DNA of 64,000 bases, from assembly GCA_963844235.1 (NCBI GenBank), contig CAWJNF010000002.1, positions 62,001 through 126,000 on the forward strand. The letters are read 5' to 3'. Origin of the DNA: CAWJNF01 sp963844235 (GTDB lineage Bacteria > Actinomycetota > Thermoleophilia > Gaiellales > Gaiellaceae). The notes beneath the pieces were generated by a model. That model saw only the letters and a list, made by a program, of their open reading frames with translations, ran no database searches and was not told where the DNA came from. Within the stretch, counting starts at the first letter, position 1. Each line of letters starts with the position of its first letter. The translations under genes were made by a program, and so were the position numbers. Below are positions 1 through 8,130 of this stretch, one piece after another.

Positions 1-2
1 CG

Positions 3-335
3 TTTCGCGAGGCGATCGCCCGCAACCTCGACCAGGCCCGGCTGCTGGCGGAGGAGGTGCGCCGCCAGCCCGACCTCGAGCTCGCGCTCGAGCCGGAGCT
101 GTCGATCGTCCCCTTCCGGCACGTGCCCGCGGGCGTCGCCGATCTCGACACCCATAACCTGCGGCTCGGCGACGCGCTCCTGCGCGACGGGCGCGTCTAT
201 CTCGCCCCGGCCGTCATCGACGGGCGCGTATACCTTCGACCCTGCGTCGTGAACTACCGAACGACTGACGAGGACGTGCTCGCGCTCGTCGAGATCGCCC
301 GCGAGGTCGGCGCCCGCATCGCACACGGGGGCTGA
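3..335 (+). CDS. PLP-dependent aromatic-L-amino-acid/glutamate decarboxylase family, C-terminal end (5' truncated)
   Basis: The reading frame is open from the window edge and ends at TGA 333-335, giving about 110 residues. The fragment matches the C-terminal small domain of group II PLP decarboxylases: an N-terminal helix (ARNLDQARLLAEEV), the LSIVPFRHVP strand, a region carrying the invariant Asn (HNLRLGDAL), and the closing pattern GRVYLRPCVVNYRTTDEDV. The PLP lysine and active-site domain lie outside the window, so the substrate (aromatic amino acid, glutamate or similar) cannot be told. It converges on the kinase gene, with only 12 bases between the stops. Confidence 0.8.
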   Translation, partial: FREAIARNLDQARLLAEEVRRQPDLELALEPELSIVPFRHVPAGVADLDTHNLRLGDALLRDGRVYLAPAVIDGRVYLRPCVVNYRTTDEDVLALVEIAREVGARIAHGG

Positions 336-347
336 CCGCCCCCGGCC

Positions 348-2270
348 TCACACGTCCGGAAGGTCCTGTCCGGCGACGGCCACCCAGATCCCGCCCGGTC
401 CCGCGGCGAGGCTGTTCGGGTAGTAGCCGAGGTCGATGGTCGTGACGACCTGGCCCGTCTCGGGGTCGATCCGCGTGAGCGTCCCCGCGGCCTCGCCCTC
501 GGGCCCGTGACTCGTGACCCATACTGCTCCGGCTCCGGCGACGACGTCCCAGGGGAGATCGCCGACTCGCACGATCGCCTGCGGAGACCCGGTGACCGCA
601 TTCAGGCGCCAGACGCTGTCGTCGTGGTTGCTCGTCACCCAGACCGAGCCGAAGCCCGCCGTCACCGCTCCGGCCAGATGGCCGGTCTCGAAGTGCTCCA
701 TCGAGCCGTCTGCGGGGTCGATCCGCGTCACGGTGCTCTCCCCCGCGTTGACGACCCAGGCAGCTCCCTCTCCGTACGCAACGGCGTTCGGACACCTGCC
801 CGTCAAGACGGTCCGCTCCACCCGGCCGTTCTCCAGATCGACCTGAGATGTGCCCTCGGGCTCAGGACAGCCCGTACCGAACGGATGACTCGATACCCAG
901 AGCGACCCGTCTCCGACCGCCATCGACGTGGCCGCGAGGCCCTCCAGGGGGATCCGCCGCTGTACGCTGAGCGTCTCCGCGCCAATTCGGACGACCTCGG
1001 GTGTCGTGTTGCTTCCGATCCAGATCCTGCCCTCGTCGTCCGTGACCAGGCTGACGGGGTTGGTCGCCGCACCGAAGGTCTGCACGTGACCGGAGGTCGT
1101 GTCGAGCCTCGACAGCGTCGCATCCTCGACGTTGACGGCGAACAGGTACTGCCCGGCGGCGGCGACCGCGTCCGGCCAGTTCCCGACTGGCACGACCTCG
1201 ACGATCTCGTTCGTCTCGGGATCGATCCGGACGAGCGAGTTCGGCACGACGGCGACCGGCGCCTCGTCTCCGCCGAGGGTGACGACGAGCACGGCGGCAA
1301 CGGCCGCGGCCACTACGAGCGCCACGGCGGCGATGAGCGCCCGGCGTTTCGACGGACGCCGGCGCTGCCCGGGCGCCGCCTGATCGGGCGGAGGGGCCGC
1401 GATCGACGGCTGTTCGTGGACGGCGGCCCCCGCGGGAGCGATCGCCTCCCGGGCAGCCTCGACAAGCTCGCGGCAGCTTCCGTAGCGGTCGGCCGGTTCC
1501 TTGGCGAGCACGCGCGTCGCAACGTGGTCCAGGCTCTCGGGCAGCTCGGGTCGCGCCCCTGCGAGCGAGGGCGGCTCGTCCTCGACATGCGCCCACAGCA
1601 CGGCGATGGAAGAACTGCGCGGAAAGGGGGTCTCGCCGGCGAGGCATTCGTAGAGGACGCAGCCGAGGGCGTACTGGTCGGCACGGCCGTCGACCGCGTC
1701 GCCCTGGATCTGCTCGGGGGCCACGTAGTCGACCGTGCCGACGAACTGGCCCGTGGCGGTCAGCCCGGAGATGGAGCTCGCCTGCTTGGAGAGGCCGAAG
1801 TCGGCCAGGTAGACGTGATCCCCCTCGGCGAGCAAGACGTTGGCCGGCTTGACGTCGCGGTGGACGAGCCCGCGGCCATGAGCCACGTCGAGGGCACCTG
1901 CCACCTGCGACAGGATCGCGAGCGCCAGGCCCGGCTCGAGGGTTCCGTCGCGCTTGAGCCGCTCGCGCAGGTCGGTCCCGTCCACGTAGCGCATCGCGAT
2001 GTAGAGAACGCCGTCGGCCTCGCCCGCGTCGAAGATCGGGATCACGTTCGGGTGGTCGAGCTGTGCGACGATCTCCGATTCACGCAGGAAGCGCTCGCGG
2101 AAGCTCTCGTTCTCGGCCAGCTCGGGGGCCAGCAGCTTCAACGCCGCTTTTCGATGCAGCCGCTGATGCTCGGCCAGATACACGACGCTCATACCGCCCC
2201 TGCCGACGACCGACTCGATCCGGTAGCCAGCGAGCACGGTCCCGATCAGGGAATCCGGCCGCAGCGCCAC
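348..2270 (-). CDS. Transmembrane Ser/Thr protein kinase with extracytoplasmic beta-propeller sensor
   Basis: This is a 640-residue PknB-type receptor kinase. Residues 10-275 are a complete kinase domain: Gly loop GRGGMS (23-28), Lys45, catalytic HRD at 137-139 followed by VKPAN, and DFG at 157-159. A basic stretch (302-310) precedes one membrane helix at about 311-332. Residues 340-640 are YVTN/NHL-like repeats with recurring WV..AG...V.RIDP motifs, which should form an outside beta-propeller. The kinase would phosphorylate cytoplasmic proteins in response to a ligand or wall signal bound by the propeller; the ligand is unknown. The GTG start lies 6 bases after a TAGGCT box, suggesting a leaderless mRNA. 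A second kinase/propeller lies at 30308-32161. Confidence 0.93.
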   Translation of the reverse strand: MALRPDSLIGTVLAGYRIESVVGRGGMSVVYLAEHQRLHRKAALKLLAPELAENESFRERFLRESEIVAQLDHPNVIPIFDAGEADGVLYIAMRYVDGTDLRERLKRDGTLEPGLALAILSQVAGALDVAHGRGLVHRDVKPANVLLAEGDHVYLADFGLSKQASSISGLTATGQFVGTVDYVAPEQIQGDAVDGRADQYALGCVLYECLAGETPFPRSSSIAVLWAHVEDEPPSLAGARPELPESLDHVATRVLAKEPADRYGSCRELVEAAREAIAPAGAAVHEQPSIAAPPPDQAAPGQRRRPSKRRALIAAVALVVAAAVAAVLVVTLGGDEAPVAVVPNSLVRIDPETNEIVEVVPVGNWPDAVAAAGQYLFAVNVEDATLSRLDTTSGHVQTFGAATNPVSLVTDDEGRIWIGSNTTPEVVRIGAETLSVQRRIPLEGLAATSMAVGDGSLWVSSHPFGTGCPEPEGTSQVDLENGRVERTVLTGRCPNAVAYGEGAAWVVNAGESTVTRIDPADGSMEHFETGHLAGAVTAGFGSVWVTSNHDDSVWRLNAVTGSPQAIVRVGDLPWDVVAGAGAVWVTSHGPEGEAAGTLTRIDPETGQVVTTIDLGYYPNSLAAGPGGIWVAVAGQDLPDV

Positions 2271-2276
2271 GAGGTC

Positions 2277-2282
2277 AGCCTA
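2277..2282 (-). promoter_or_regulatory. Putative -10 box (TAGGCT) for leaderless transcription of the first sensor kinase
   Basis: Read on the minus strand, TAGGCT is followed by 6 bases and then the GTG start at 2270. The spacing would put the transcription start at or next to the start codon. The same arrangement recurs at several genes in the window, which makes this copy more believable. No clear -35 box was identified. Confidence 0.5.
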
Positions 2283-2332
2283 CGGGCCGGTCCAGGCGAA
2301 GACAAGACCTCCCCAAACGTCGACGCCGGCTC

Positions 2333-3262
2333 CTACTCGTGCGGGGGCGACGTGAGCTCGGGCGCCTGCTCCGCCCGCCGGCCCACGCGGAGGCGGCCGA
2401 GGACAATGCCGGCCGCGATCGCGATCCCGCCGGCCCACTGGAGGGCCCCCATCTCCTCGGAGAGGAGCACGAGCGCGAAAACCGCGCCCAGAAACGGCTG
2501 CAGGTTCGCGTAGACCGACGCGCGCGCGGCGCCCACCCGGGCAACGGCGACGAACCACATCAGGTTCGTGAGCGCGTACGCGAGCAGAGCGCTGTAGACG
2601 AGCCCGGCCCAGGCGAGACCGTCGATCGCTTCCCAGTCGGTCCGGATCAGCTCCGGAATCGCCGCGGTCAGCAGTACCGGCAGGCAAAAGAGCGAGGCGA
2701 GCGCGTTGACCCGGAAGGTCCCGTACGTGCGGACGAGCGGAGCCAGCGCGATCGAGTAGAGGGCGAAGCTCGCCGGCGCATACAGGGCGAGGAAGATGCC
2801 GCCGAGGCTGGCCGATAGCCCACCCACCGCCCCGACGGCGACGAGCGCCACGCCCGAGAAGGAGACCGCGGCGGCGAGCCAGCGCCTCGAACCGAGCCGG
2901 TCCACGCCGAGGACCTGGGAAAAGATGCCGGCGAAGATCGGCAGGGTGCCGAACAGGAGCGCAACCGTCGAGGCGCTCGCGAACTCGAACGACCAGAGGA
3001 AGCCGACCTGGTTCGACGCGATCGCGATCGCGCCCCAGAACGCGACGCGGCGCAGATCGCGCCGCTCGAGCCGGAGATCGCCTTCGCGGATGTAGGCGAT
3101 GGCGACGAAGAGGACCGTGGCGATCGCGAAGCGCGGCGCCGCGTACGAGAGGGGCGAGAAGCCGTGGCCGAGCGCGTACTTCGACACCGTGAAGTTGAAG
3201 CCCCAGACCGTGACGCAGAAGAGCAGCATCGCGTCCGCGGAACGCAGACGATGCTCGCTCAC
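2333..3262 (-). CDS. EamA/DMT-family transporter
   Basis: This is a 309-residue integral membrane protein of the drug/metabolite transporter superfamily. It has about ten hydrophobic helices arranged as two EamA repeats (roughly residues 10-145 and 155-295). Recognisable family features are the early FNFTVSKYAL segment in helix 1 and the second-repeat ending LLSEEMGALQWAGGIAIAAGIVL, typical of RhaT/EamA proteins. Members export amino acids, sugars or other small metabolites; the substrate is not evident here. A GTG start is used. It is divergent from the cupin gene at 3292, with only 29 bases between the starts, so the two promoters must overlap. Confidence 0.88.
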   Translation of the reverse strand: MSEHRLRSADAMLLFCVTVWGFNFTVSKYALGHGFSPLSYAAPRFAIATVLFVAIAYIREGDLRLERRDLRRVAFWGAIAIASNQVGFLWSFEFASASTVALLFGTLPIFAGIFSQVLGVDRLGSRRWLAAAVSFSGVALVAVGAVGGLSASLGGIFLALYAPASFALYSIALAPLVRTYGTFRVNALASLFCLPVLLTAAIPELIRTDWEAIDGLAWAGLVYSALLAYALTNLMWFVAVARVGAARASVYANLQPFLGAVFALVLLSEEMGALQWAGGIAIAAGIVLGRLRVGRRAEQAPELTSPPHE

Positions 3263-3278
3263 CGCACATCCGCTCTGC

Positions 3279-3284
3279 TAGCCT
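3279..3284 (+). promoter_or_regulatory. Putative -10 box (TAGCCT) for leaderless transcription of the cupin gene
   Basis: TAGCCT is followed by exactly 7 bases and then the GTG start at 3292. The same -10/spacer/start geometry occurs at 11841, 15891 (minus) and 16100. Confidence 0.5.
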
Positions 3285-3291
3285 CGCCCGC

Positions 3292-3654
3292 GTGAGTGCT
3301 ACAGGGCCACGCGCGAAGGTCGTCCGTCTCGGAGACGTGACCGCGAGCGAGATCACGGTGGACGGCGCGCAAGGCGTCGTCGGTCTGCCGCTGCTCGAGC
3401 TCGAGGAGGGCACGGGCGCGTTCGACTTCCGGGCGGTCCGTATAGAGGCCGGCGGTGTCTCCGCGACGCACGCCCACCCGTGGGAGCAGGCGAACTTCGT
3501 CCTCGCCGGCCGAGGCGTGGTCGAGCTCGACGGCGAGCCTCACGACGTCGCCCGCGACGACTTCGTGTACGTCCCGCCGGACGTCCTGCACGTCTTTCGC
3601 AACACGGGGACGGACGAGCTCGTCATCCTCGCCGCCCGCGGCCCCAGGGTCTGA
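3292..3654 (+). CDS. Cupin-domain protein
   Basis: This is a 120-residue single-domain cupin. Motif 1 is visible as HAHPWEQANFVLAGRGVVELDG (residues about 60-81), with two metal-ligand His and a Glu/Gln position; motif 2 is the FVYVPPDVLHVFRNTG segment with the remaining His. Such small cupins bind a divalent metal and act as isomerases, dioxygenases or sensory domains, and sequence alone does not decide. There is no Shine-Dalgarno sequence before the GTG start, but a TAGCCT box lies 7 bases upstream. The gene is divergent from the EamA exporter and convergent with the RidA gene. Confidence 0.85.
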   Translation: MSATGPRAKVVRLGDVTASEITVDGAQGVVGLPLLELEEGTGAFDFRAVRIEAGGVSATHAHPWEQANFVLAGRGVVELDGEPHDVARDDFVYVPPDVLHVFRNTGTDELVILAARGPRV

Positions 3655-3666
3655 CTCGGCCGCCGG

Positions 3667-4062
3667 TCAGGGCGAGGGCACGCGGGCGATCGCCTCGACC
3701 TCGATCTTCGCCCCCGGGATCGCCAGCCGGCTGACCTCGATCAGCGTGCTCGCGGGCCTCGTGTCGCCGAAGAACTCCTGGCGCACGGGGTTGATCTTCG
3801 GGCGGTCGTCGACGTCTGTCAGGTAGACGGTGACGCGCGCCACGTCGGCGAACGTCGCGCCCGCGGCGGCGAGGATGGCGCCGATGTTCTCGAGCGTCTT
3901 GCGCGCCTGCGCGGCGACGTCGTCGCCGCCGACGAGGTTGCCCTCTCCGTCCGTCGGCACGCAGCCCGAGACGAAGAGCAGGTCGCCGACCCGGACGGCG
4001 TCGGTGTAGTGGCTGATCGGCGTGCCGAGCTCGGGGACGCGGATTTCCTCGCGATCTGTCAC
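3667..4062 (-). CDS. RidA/YjgF/UK114-family enamine/imine deaminase
   Basis: This is a 131-residue protein with the full RidA fold signature: GTPISHYTDAVRVGDLLFVSG at the N-terminus, the central QARKTLENIGAILAAAGATFADVARVTVYLTD helix-strand region, and RPASTLIEVSRLAIPGAKIEVEAIA at the C-terminus, which holds the Arg that binds the substrate carboxylate. RidA enzymes hydrolyse reactive 2-aminoacrylate-type enamines; several subfamilies act in catabolic pathways. The GTG start at 4062 was chosen because it follows a strong ribosome site (AAGGAGGAG) at 5 bases; the frame extends upstream without such support. It is divergent from the OYE-type reductase at 4131. Confidence 0.9.
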   Translation of the reverse strand: MTDREEIRVPELGTPISHYTDAVRVGDLLFVSGCVPTDGEGNLVGGDDVAAQARKTLENIGAILAAAGATFADVARVTVYLTDVDDRPKINPVRQEFFGDTRPASTLIEVSRLAIPGAKIEVEAIARVPSP

Positions 4063-4097
4063 TGGCTCTCCTCCTTGATCGGGCCCGAGCCCAACCC

Positions 4098-4103
4098 TAT
4101 CCT
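4098..4103 (+). promoter_or_regulatory. Putative -10 box (TATCCT) of the OYE-type reductase gene
   Basis: TATCCT lies 27 bases before the GTG start at 4131, leaving room for a short leader with the GAAGGAG ribosome site. This gene therefore looks conventionally led, unlike the leaderless genes around it. No convincing -35 was found. Confidence 0.35.
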
Positions 4104-4130
4104 CGGCGCACACACGAGGAAGGAGCCACC

Positions 4131-6155
4131 GTGAGCCCGTATCCGCGCCTCTTCTCGGAATGGACGATCCGCAACACGACGGTCGCGAACCGGGTCGTGT
4201 TCGCGCCGACGTGCCCGACCTGGGTCGCCGACCCGCTCGAGGGGGTGTTCACCGACCAGGCCGTCGCCTACTACGAGGAACGGGCCAAGGCCGGCTGCGG
4301 GCTCATCATCATCGGCGGCACGATCATCCACCGCGAGGCGCTCTACTCGGAGTTCAACTTCCCCGGCCTCTGGAACGACGAGCAGGTCGAGGGCTTCGCG
4401 AAGGTCGCCGAGGCCGTGCACCGCCACGGCTGCAAGCTGGCGACCCAGCTCCTCCACGTGGGTCTCCGCGCGACGCCGGTGCTGAAGAAGGACCCGGCCT
4501 ACGACCACGACGCCGACTGGTACCTCGTCGCCCCGAGCCAGGTACCCCCGGGCGAGTACCCGAACGCGCCGATGCCCAAGGAGCTCGAGGAGCACGAGAT
4601 CGAGGAGCTGCTCGACGCGTTCGCCGAGGCTGGCCGGCGCGCGATCGCGGCCGGGCTCGACGGCGTCGAGTTCCACATGTCGCACGGCTACCTCCCATGG
4701 CAGTTCCTGTCGCCGCTCTACAACCACCGCACGGATGGCTGGGGCGGCTCGTACGAGAACCGCCTGCGCTTCCCGCTCGAGGCGCTGCACCGGATCCGTG
4801 CGGCCATCGGGGAGGAGCCCTTCCTCGGCTATCGCATCAACTCGACGTCGTTCTGGCCCGGCGACCTGGAGCTCGAGGACGTCAAGCGCATCGTGGGCGA
4901 CCTCGAAGCGCAGGCCGACGTCGACTACGTCAACCTCTCGGCAGGGGTGCACCACTCGTACATCCACACCCCGATGACGTACGAGCCGGGCTGGGAGCGC
5001 GGCTACACGAAGGCCGTCAAGGAGGTCTCGACCAAGCCGGTCCTGCTCGTCGGGCGCATCACCAATCCCGAGATCGCCGAGGAGATCCTCGAGGCGGGCG
5101 AGGCGGACGCCATCCTGCTCGCGCGCCAGTACTTCGCCGACGCCGAATGGGCCAAGAAGGCCATGGAAGGAAAGGCCGAGGACATCCGCCGCTGCGTCGC
5201 CGCGAACTACTGCTGGCGCAGCGTGATCCGGGGAGGCCGCGTCCAGTGCGTCTACAACCCCGAGGTGGGTCGCGAGCGCCAGTGGGGCGCCGGCACGCTC
5301 GTGCAGGCGGCGGATCCCAAGCGGGTGCTCGTCCTCGGCGCGGGTCCCGCAGGCCTCGAGCTCGCCCGCGTCGCGGCTGCCCGCGGGCACGACGTGCTCG
5401 TGCTCGAGCGTGAGGCCGAGGTCGGTGGCCACGTCCGCTGGCAGTCGCTCCTGCCCGGCCGGGCCGAGTACTTCCAGATCGCCGCCTGGCTGCGGCGTCA
5501 GGCCGAAGGCAACGGGGCCAGCCTGCGGCTCGGCGAGGAGGTGAGCGCGGCGTCGCTCGACACGGTGCTGGAGGCGGAGCGGCCCGATCACGTCGTCGTG
5601 GCGACCGGCTCGACCTATCGCCGCGACGGCTGGCAGGGCCAGACGGCGCAGCCGCTGCCCGGCTGGGAGACCGGCAACTGCGTCACGTGGGACGCGGTCG
5701 CGACCGGCGCCGTCTCGCCGGCGGGCGCCGTCGTCGTGCTCGACGACCTCCAGGATGCCGTCGCACCCCTGACGGCAGTCAAGCTCGCACAGGCGGGGTG
5801 TGACGTGAAGCTCGTCACCCGCTGGCCCATGGTCGGGATGGAGACGATCCCGGAGGTCTACTACCTGTGGATCCGCCAGCAGCTGATCGAGACGGACGTC
5901 GAGCTCGTGACCGACCAATTCGTGAAGGAGATCCGCGGTGCCGTGGTCGAGCTGCTCAACGTCTACGCGACGGAGCGGACGATGGAGCTCGACGCCGACT
6001 GGATCGTGATGGCGACCGGCCGCAGGTCGGAGAACGGCCTCTACCACGCGTTGCGCGAACGGGACGTGAGCGTCGAGATGATCGGCGACGCGGTTGCTCC
6101 GCGCGGCACCTACGAGGCCGTCTACGAGGGGCACCGCGCGGCCCGGAGGCTGTGA
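4131..6155 (+). CDS. NADH:flavin oxidoreductase of the 2,4-dienoyl-CoA reductase/OYE family
   Basis: This is a 674-residue fusion with the FadH-type architecture. Residues 1-350 form an Old-Yellow-Enzyme TIM barrel for FMN (HMSHGYLPWQFLSPLYNHRTD is the typical barrel signature). Residues 390-674 form an FAD/NAD(P)-binding pyridine-nucleotide disulfide reductase domain (VLVLGAGPAGLELARVAAARG). Family members reduce activated C=C bonds or dealkylate amines. Between the domains the iron-sulfur Cys motif is atypical: Cys355, Cys361 and Cys373 remain, but the normal C-x2-C-x3-C-x11-C pattern has become C-x5-C-x11-C, so one ligand is missing. The last residues (GTYEAVYEGHRAARRL) are the family's normal end, so the gene is full length. 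GAAGGAG precedes the GTG start. Confidence 0.9.
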   Translation: MSPYPRLFSEWTIRNTTVANRVVFAPTCPTWVADPLEGVFTDQAVAYYEERAKAGCGLIIIGGTIIHREALYSEFNFPGLWNDEQVEGFAKVAEAVHRHGCKLATQLLHVGLRATPVLKKDPAYDHDADWYLVAPSQVPPGEYPNAPMPKELEEHEIEELLDAFAEAGRRAIAAGLDGVEFHMSHGYLPWQFLSPLYNHRTDGWGGSYENRLRFPLEALHRIRAAIGEEPFLGYRINSTSFWPGDLELEDVKRIVGDLEAQADVDYVNLSAGVHHSYIHTPMTYEPGWERGYTKAVKEVSTKPVLLVGRITNPEIAEEILEAGEADAILLARQYFADAEWAKKAMEGKAEDIRRCVAANYCWRSVIRGGRVQCVYNPEVGRERQWGAGTLVQAADPKRVLVLGAGPAGLELARVAAARGHDVLVLEREAEVGGHVRWQSLLPGRAEYFQIAAWLRRQAEGNGASLRLGEEVSAASLDTVLEAERPDHVVVATGSTYRRDGWQGQTAQPLPGWETGNCVTWDAVATGAVSPAGAVVVLDDLQDAVAPLTAVKLAQAGCDVKLVTRWPMVGMETIPEVYYLWIRQQLIETDVELVTDQFVKEIRGAVVELLNVYATERTMELDADWIVMATGRRSENGLYHALRERDVSVEMIGDAVAPRGTYEAVYEGHRAARRL

Positions 6156-6164
6156 GAGTCGGGG

Positions 6165-7016
6165 CTACAGACCGACGAGCTCGAAGCGATACGTGCCGGT
6201 GGCCCCGCCGGCGCCGTACACGACCAGCGCATACGTGCCCGCCTCGAGCGTGAAACCCTCCTCGCCGAAGGGCTCCGCGCAGTCAGAGATCAGCTCGTCG
6301 AAGATCTCTTCGTCGCTCTCCACGCGCACCAGCTTCCAGGCCATGTCGATCCCCGGGCACTCCCCGTCGATCTCCTGGACGTCGAGGAAGATCTGCTCCC
6401 CGCCGGCAGCGTCGAGCGTGAACACATCCAGCTGCCCAGGCTCTGCGATCTCGCCCGCGCCCTCCCCCGGCTCGCCGGGCTCCACGACGTCCCCGAGAGC
6501 GAGAGCGAACTCCTCCACGACCAGCGGCGCGGGGAGGAATCGGTACGTGCCCGTCACACCGTCGGTCCCGTACACGGTCAACACGTACGTGCCCTCCTCC
6601 AGCGTGAAGCCATCCTCGTCGAACGGCTCCGCGCAGTCGAAGAGCGGCTCGTCGAAGACCTCCGTCCCACGCTCCGCATGCTCCAGCTTCCATCTCATGC
6701 CCCGCGGCGGGCACTCACCCTCGATCGGCTGGACGTCCAGGAAGATCTGCTCTCCCGCACCAGCGTCGAGCGCGAACACGTCCGTCTCCCCCGGCTCCGC
6801 GATCTCGCCCGCGCCTTCCGACGGCTCGCCGGGCGACACCACGTCCTCCAGCTCGATCACGAACGCGCCGGCCGGCGTCGACGACGGCGGCTGCGACCAC
6901 CGTGGTCGACGGCTCCCCGGCCGTGGTCGCAGGATCCACCGCGGAGGCCGTCGTGCCAGGAGCGCTAGCGCCTGCAGCCGGTGTCGCCTCCGTCGTGCCT
7001 CGCGGATCCGATCCAC
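6165..7016 (-). CDS. Tandem-repeat extracellular sensor domain, probably frameshifted off the upstream kinase
   Basis: The open frame encodes 283 residues, but only about residues 43-283 look like protein. They hold two copies of a roughly 115-residue beta-rich module (51-163 and 167-283), each with the sequence of landmarks DVV.PGEP.EGAGEIAEPG, DVF.LDA..GEQIFLDVQ, DCAEPF.E.GFTLE.GTY and TGTYRF. This resembles bacterial pre-peptidase C-terminal-like domains. The first 42 residues are Arg-rich nonsense and no plausible start or signal peptide exists. The natural P/T/A-rich linker that should join this module to the kinase membrane helix is present in the third minus frame at about 6900-7010. 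The simplest reading is one kinase-TM-linker-sensor protein interrupted by two shifts. Confidence 0.6.
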   Translation of the reverse strand: MDRIREARRRRHRLQALALLARRPPRWILRPRPGSRRPRWSQPPSSTPAGAFVIELEDVVSPGEPSEGAGEIAEPGETDVFALDAGAGEQIFLDVQPIEGECPPRGMRWKLEHAERGTEVFDEPLFDCAEPFDEDGFTLEEGTYVLTVYGTDGVTGTYRFLPAPLVVEEFALALGDVVEPGEPGEGAGEIAEPGQLDVFTLDAAGGEQIFLDVQEIDGECPGIDMAWKLVRVESDEEIFDELISDCAEPFGEEGFTLEAGTYALVVYGAGGATGTYRFELVGL

Positions 7017-8074
7017 CCCGTGTCAGGACGATGCGCGAGCACCACGGCGGCCGCCGCTACTGCAGCCACGATCGCGATCAGCGCGATCGTGCGGCGCCTT
7101 CGCCCCGCTCCCGGCGACCCGAGCTCTTCGGCCGTGGCCGGAGTCGCGAGGGGCGCGCCCGACGCCACGGTCGGCGAGTCGTCAGCCGCCGCCCGGCCTT
7201 CGGCCGCCGTCGGCGGCCGCTCGCCGAGCGCGTCCCGTGCCGCCCGCACGAGCTCACGGCAGCTCGGGAAGCGGTCCGCCGGCAGCTTGGCGAGCGCCCT
7301 GGCGATCACCGGGTCGAGCTCGGCGGGCAGGTCCGGGCGCTTCGCGTGCGCCGAGGGAGGCGGCTCGAACAGGTGCGCGGAGATCGTGGCGGCATCCGAT
7401 CCCTTCTCGAACGGCCGCAGTCCGGTCAGGCACTGGTAGAGAACGCACCCGAGCGCGTAGATGTCCGCGCGGGCGTCGACCGCCTTCCCTTCGAGCTGCT
7501 CCGGCGCCGCGTAGTCGACCGTCCCGATGAAGGCGCCGGTCTGCGTGAGCCCGCTCTCCGTACGGACCTGCTTGGCGACCCCGAAGTCGCCGAGGTACGC
7601 GTGCTCGTACCCCTCCCCTGAAGCGACGAGGATGTTCGCGGGCTTGACATCGCGATGCACGAGACCGTGGGTGTGGACGGTGTCGAGCGCCTCCGCGACC
7701 TGCGCGAGGATGTCGAGAGCACGCCCGACCGGGAGCCGACCCGTCCGCCCGAGCAGCGCCCGGAGGTCGGTGCCGTCGATGTAGCGCATCGCGATGTAGA
7801 GGCCGTCCTCGGCCTCCCCCGCCTCGTAGATGGGCACGATGCTCGGATGCTCGATCCGCGCCGCCGTACGCCACTCCTGCTCGAACCGCTCGCGGAACTG
7901 CCGGTCATGGCTGAGCTCCGGAGCAAGTACCTTCAGCGCGACCTTGCGGCCGTAGCGCAGCTGCTCGGCGCCGTAGACGACTCCCATGCCGCCCCGGCCG
8001 ATGACGCTCTCGATGCGGAATCCGGCCAGCTCGGTTCCGATCCGGGACTCGGGGTCCGTGCTCATCGGAGACAT
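6965..8074 (-). CDS. Transmembrane Ser/Thr protein kinase, sensor half out of frame
   Basis: This is a 369-residue PknB-type kinase. The kinase domain (about 14-280) has Gly loop GRGGMG (27-32), Lys48, HRD at 140-142 and DFG at 163-165. A membrane helix follows at about 327-346 (IALIAIVAAVAAAAVVLA), and then the frame ends after about 20 residues in a basic tail. Relatives in this window carry a long outside domain, and a matching linker plus repeat domain lies immediately downstream in other frames. Two ATGs (8074 and 8065) could start translation. If the shift is real, the protein would be a membrane-anchored kinase without a sensor; if it is a sequencing error, the true protein is about 650 residues. 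Confidence 0.85.
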   Translation of the reverse strand: MSPMSTDPESRIGTELAGFRIESVIGRGGMGVVYGAEQLRYGRKVALKVLAPELSHDRQFRERFEQEWRTAARIEHPSIVPIYEAGEAEDGLYIAMRYIDGTDLRALLGRTGRLPVGRALDILAQVAEALDTVHTHGLVHRDVKPANILVASGEGYEHAYLGDFGVAKQVRTESGLTQTGAFIGTVDYAAPEQLEGKAVDARADIYALGCVLYQCLTGLRPFEKGSDAATISAHLFEPPPSAHAKRPDLPAELDPVIARALAKLPADRFPSCRELVRAARDALGERPPTAAEGRAAADDSPTVASGAPLATPATAEELGSPGAGRRRRTIALIAIVAAVAAAAVVLAHRPDTGWIGSARHDGGDTGCRR

Positions 8075-8130
8075 CTTCTACCAGCCGGGACGGTTTGCAC
8101 CCGGTGCCCTCTCCGCGAGCCCGGAGAGGC

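Noticed and set aside
4059..6134. 691-residue minus-strand open frame opposite the OYE-type reductase
   Set aside because: Shadow of a strong coding gene; no ribosome site or domain.
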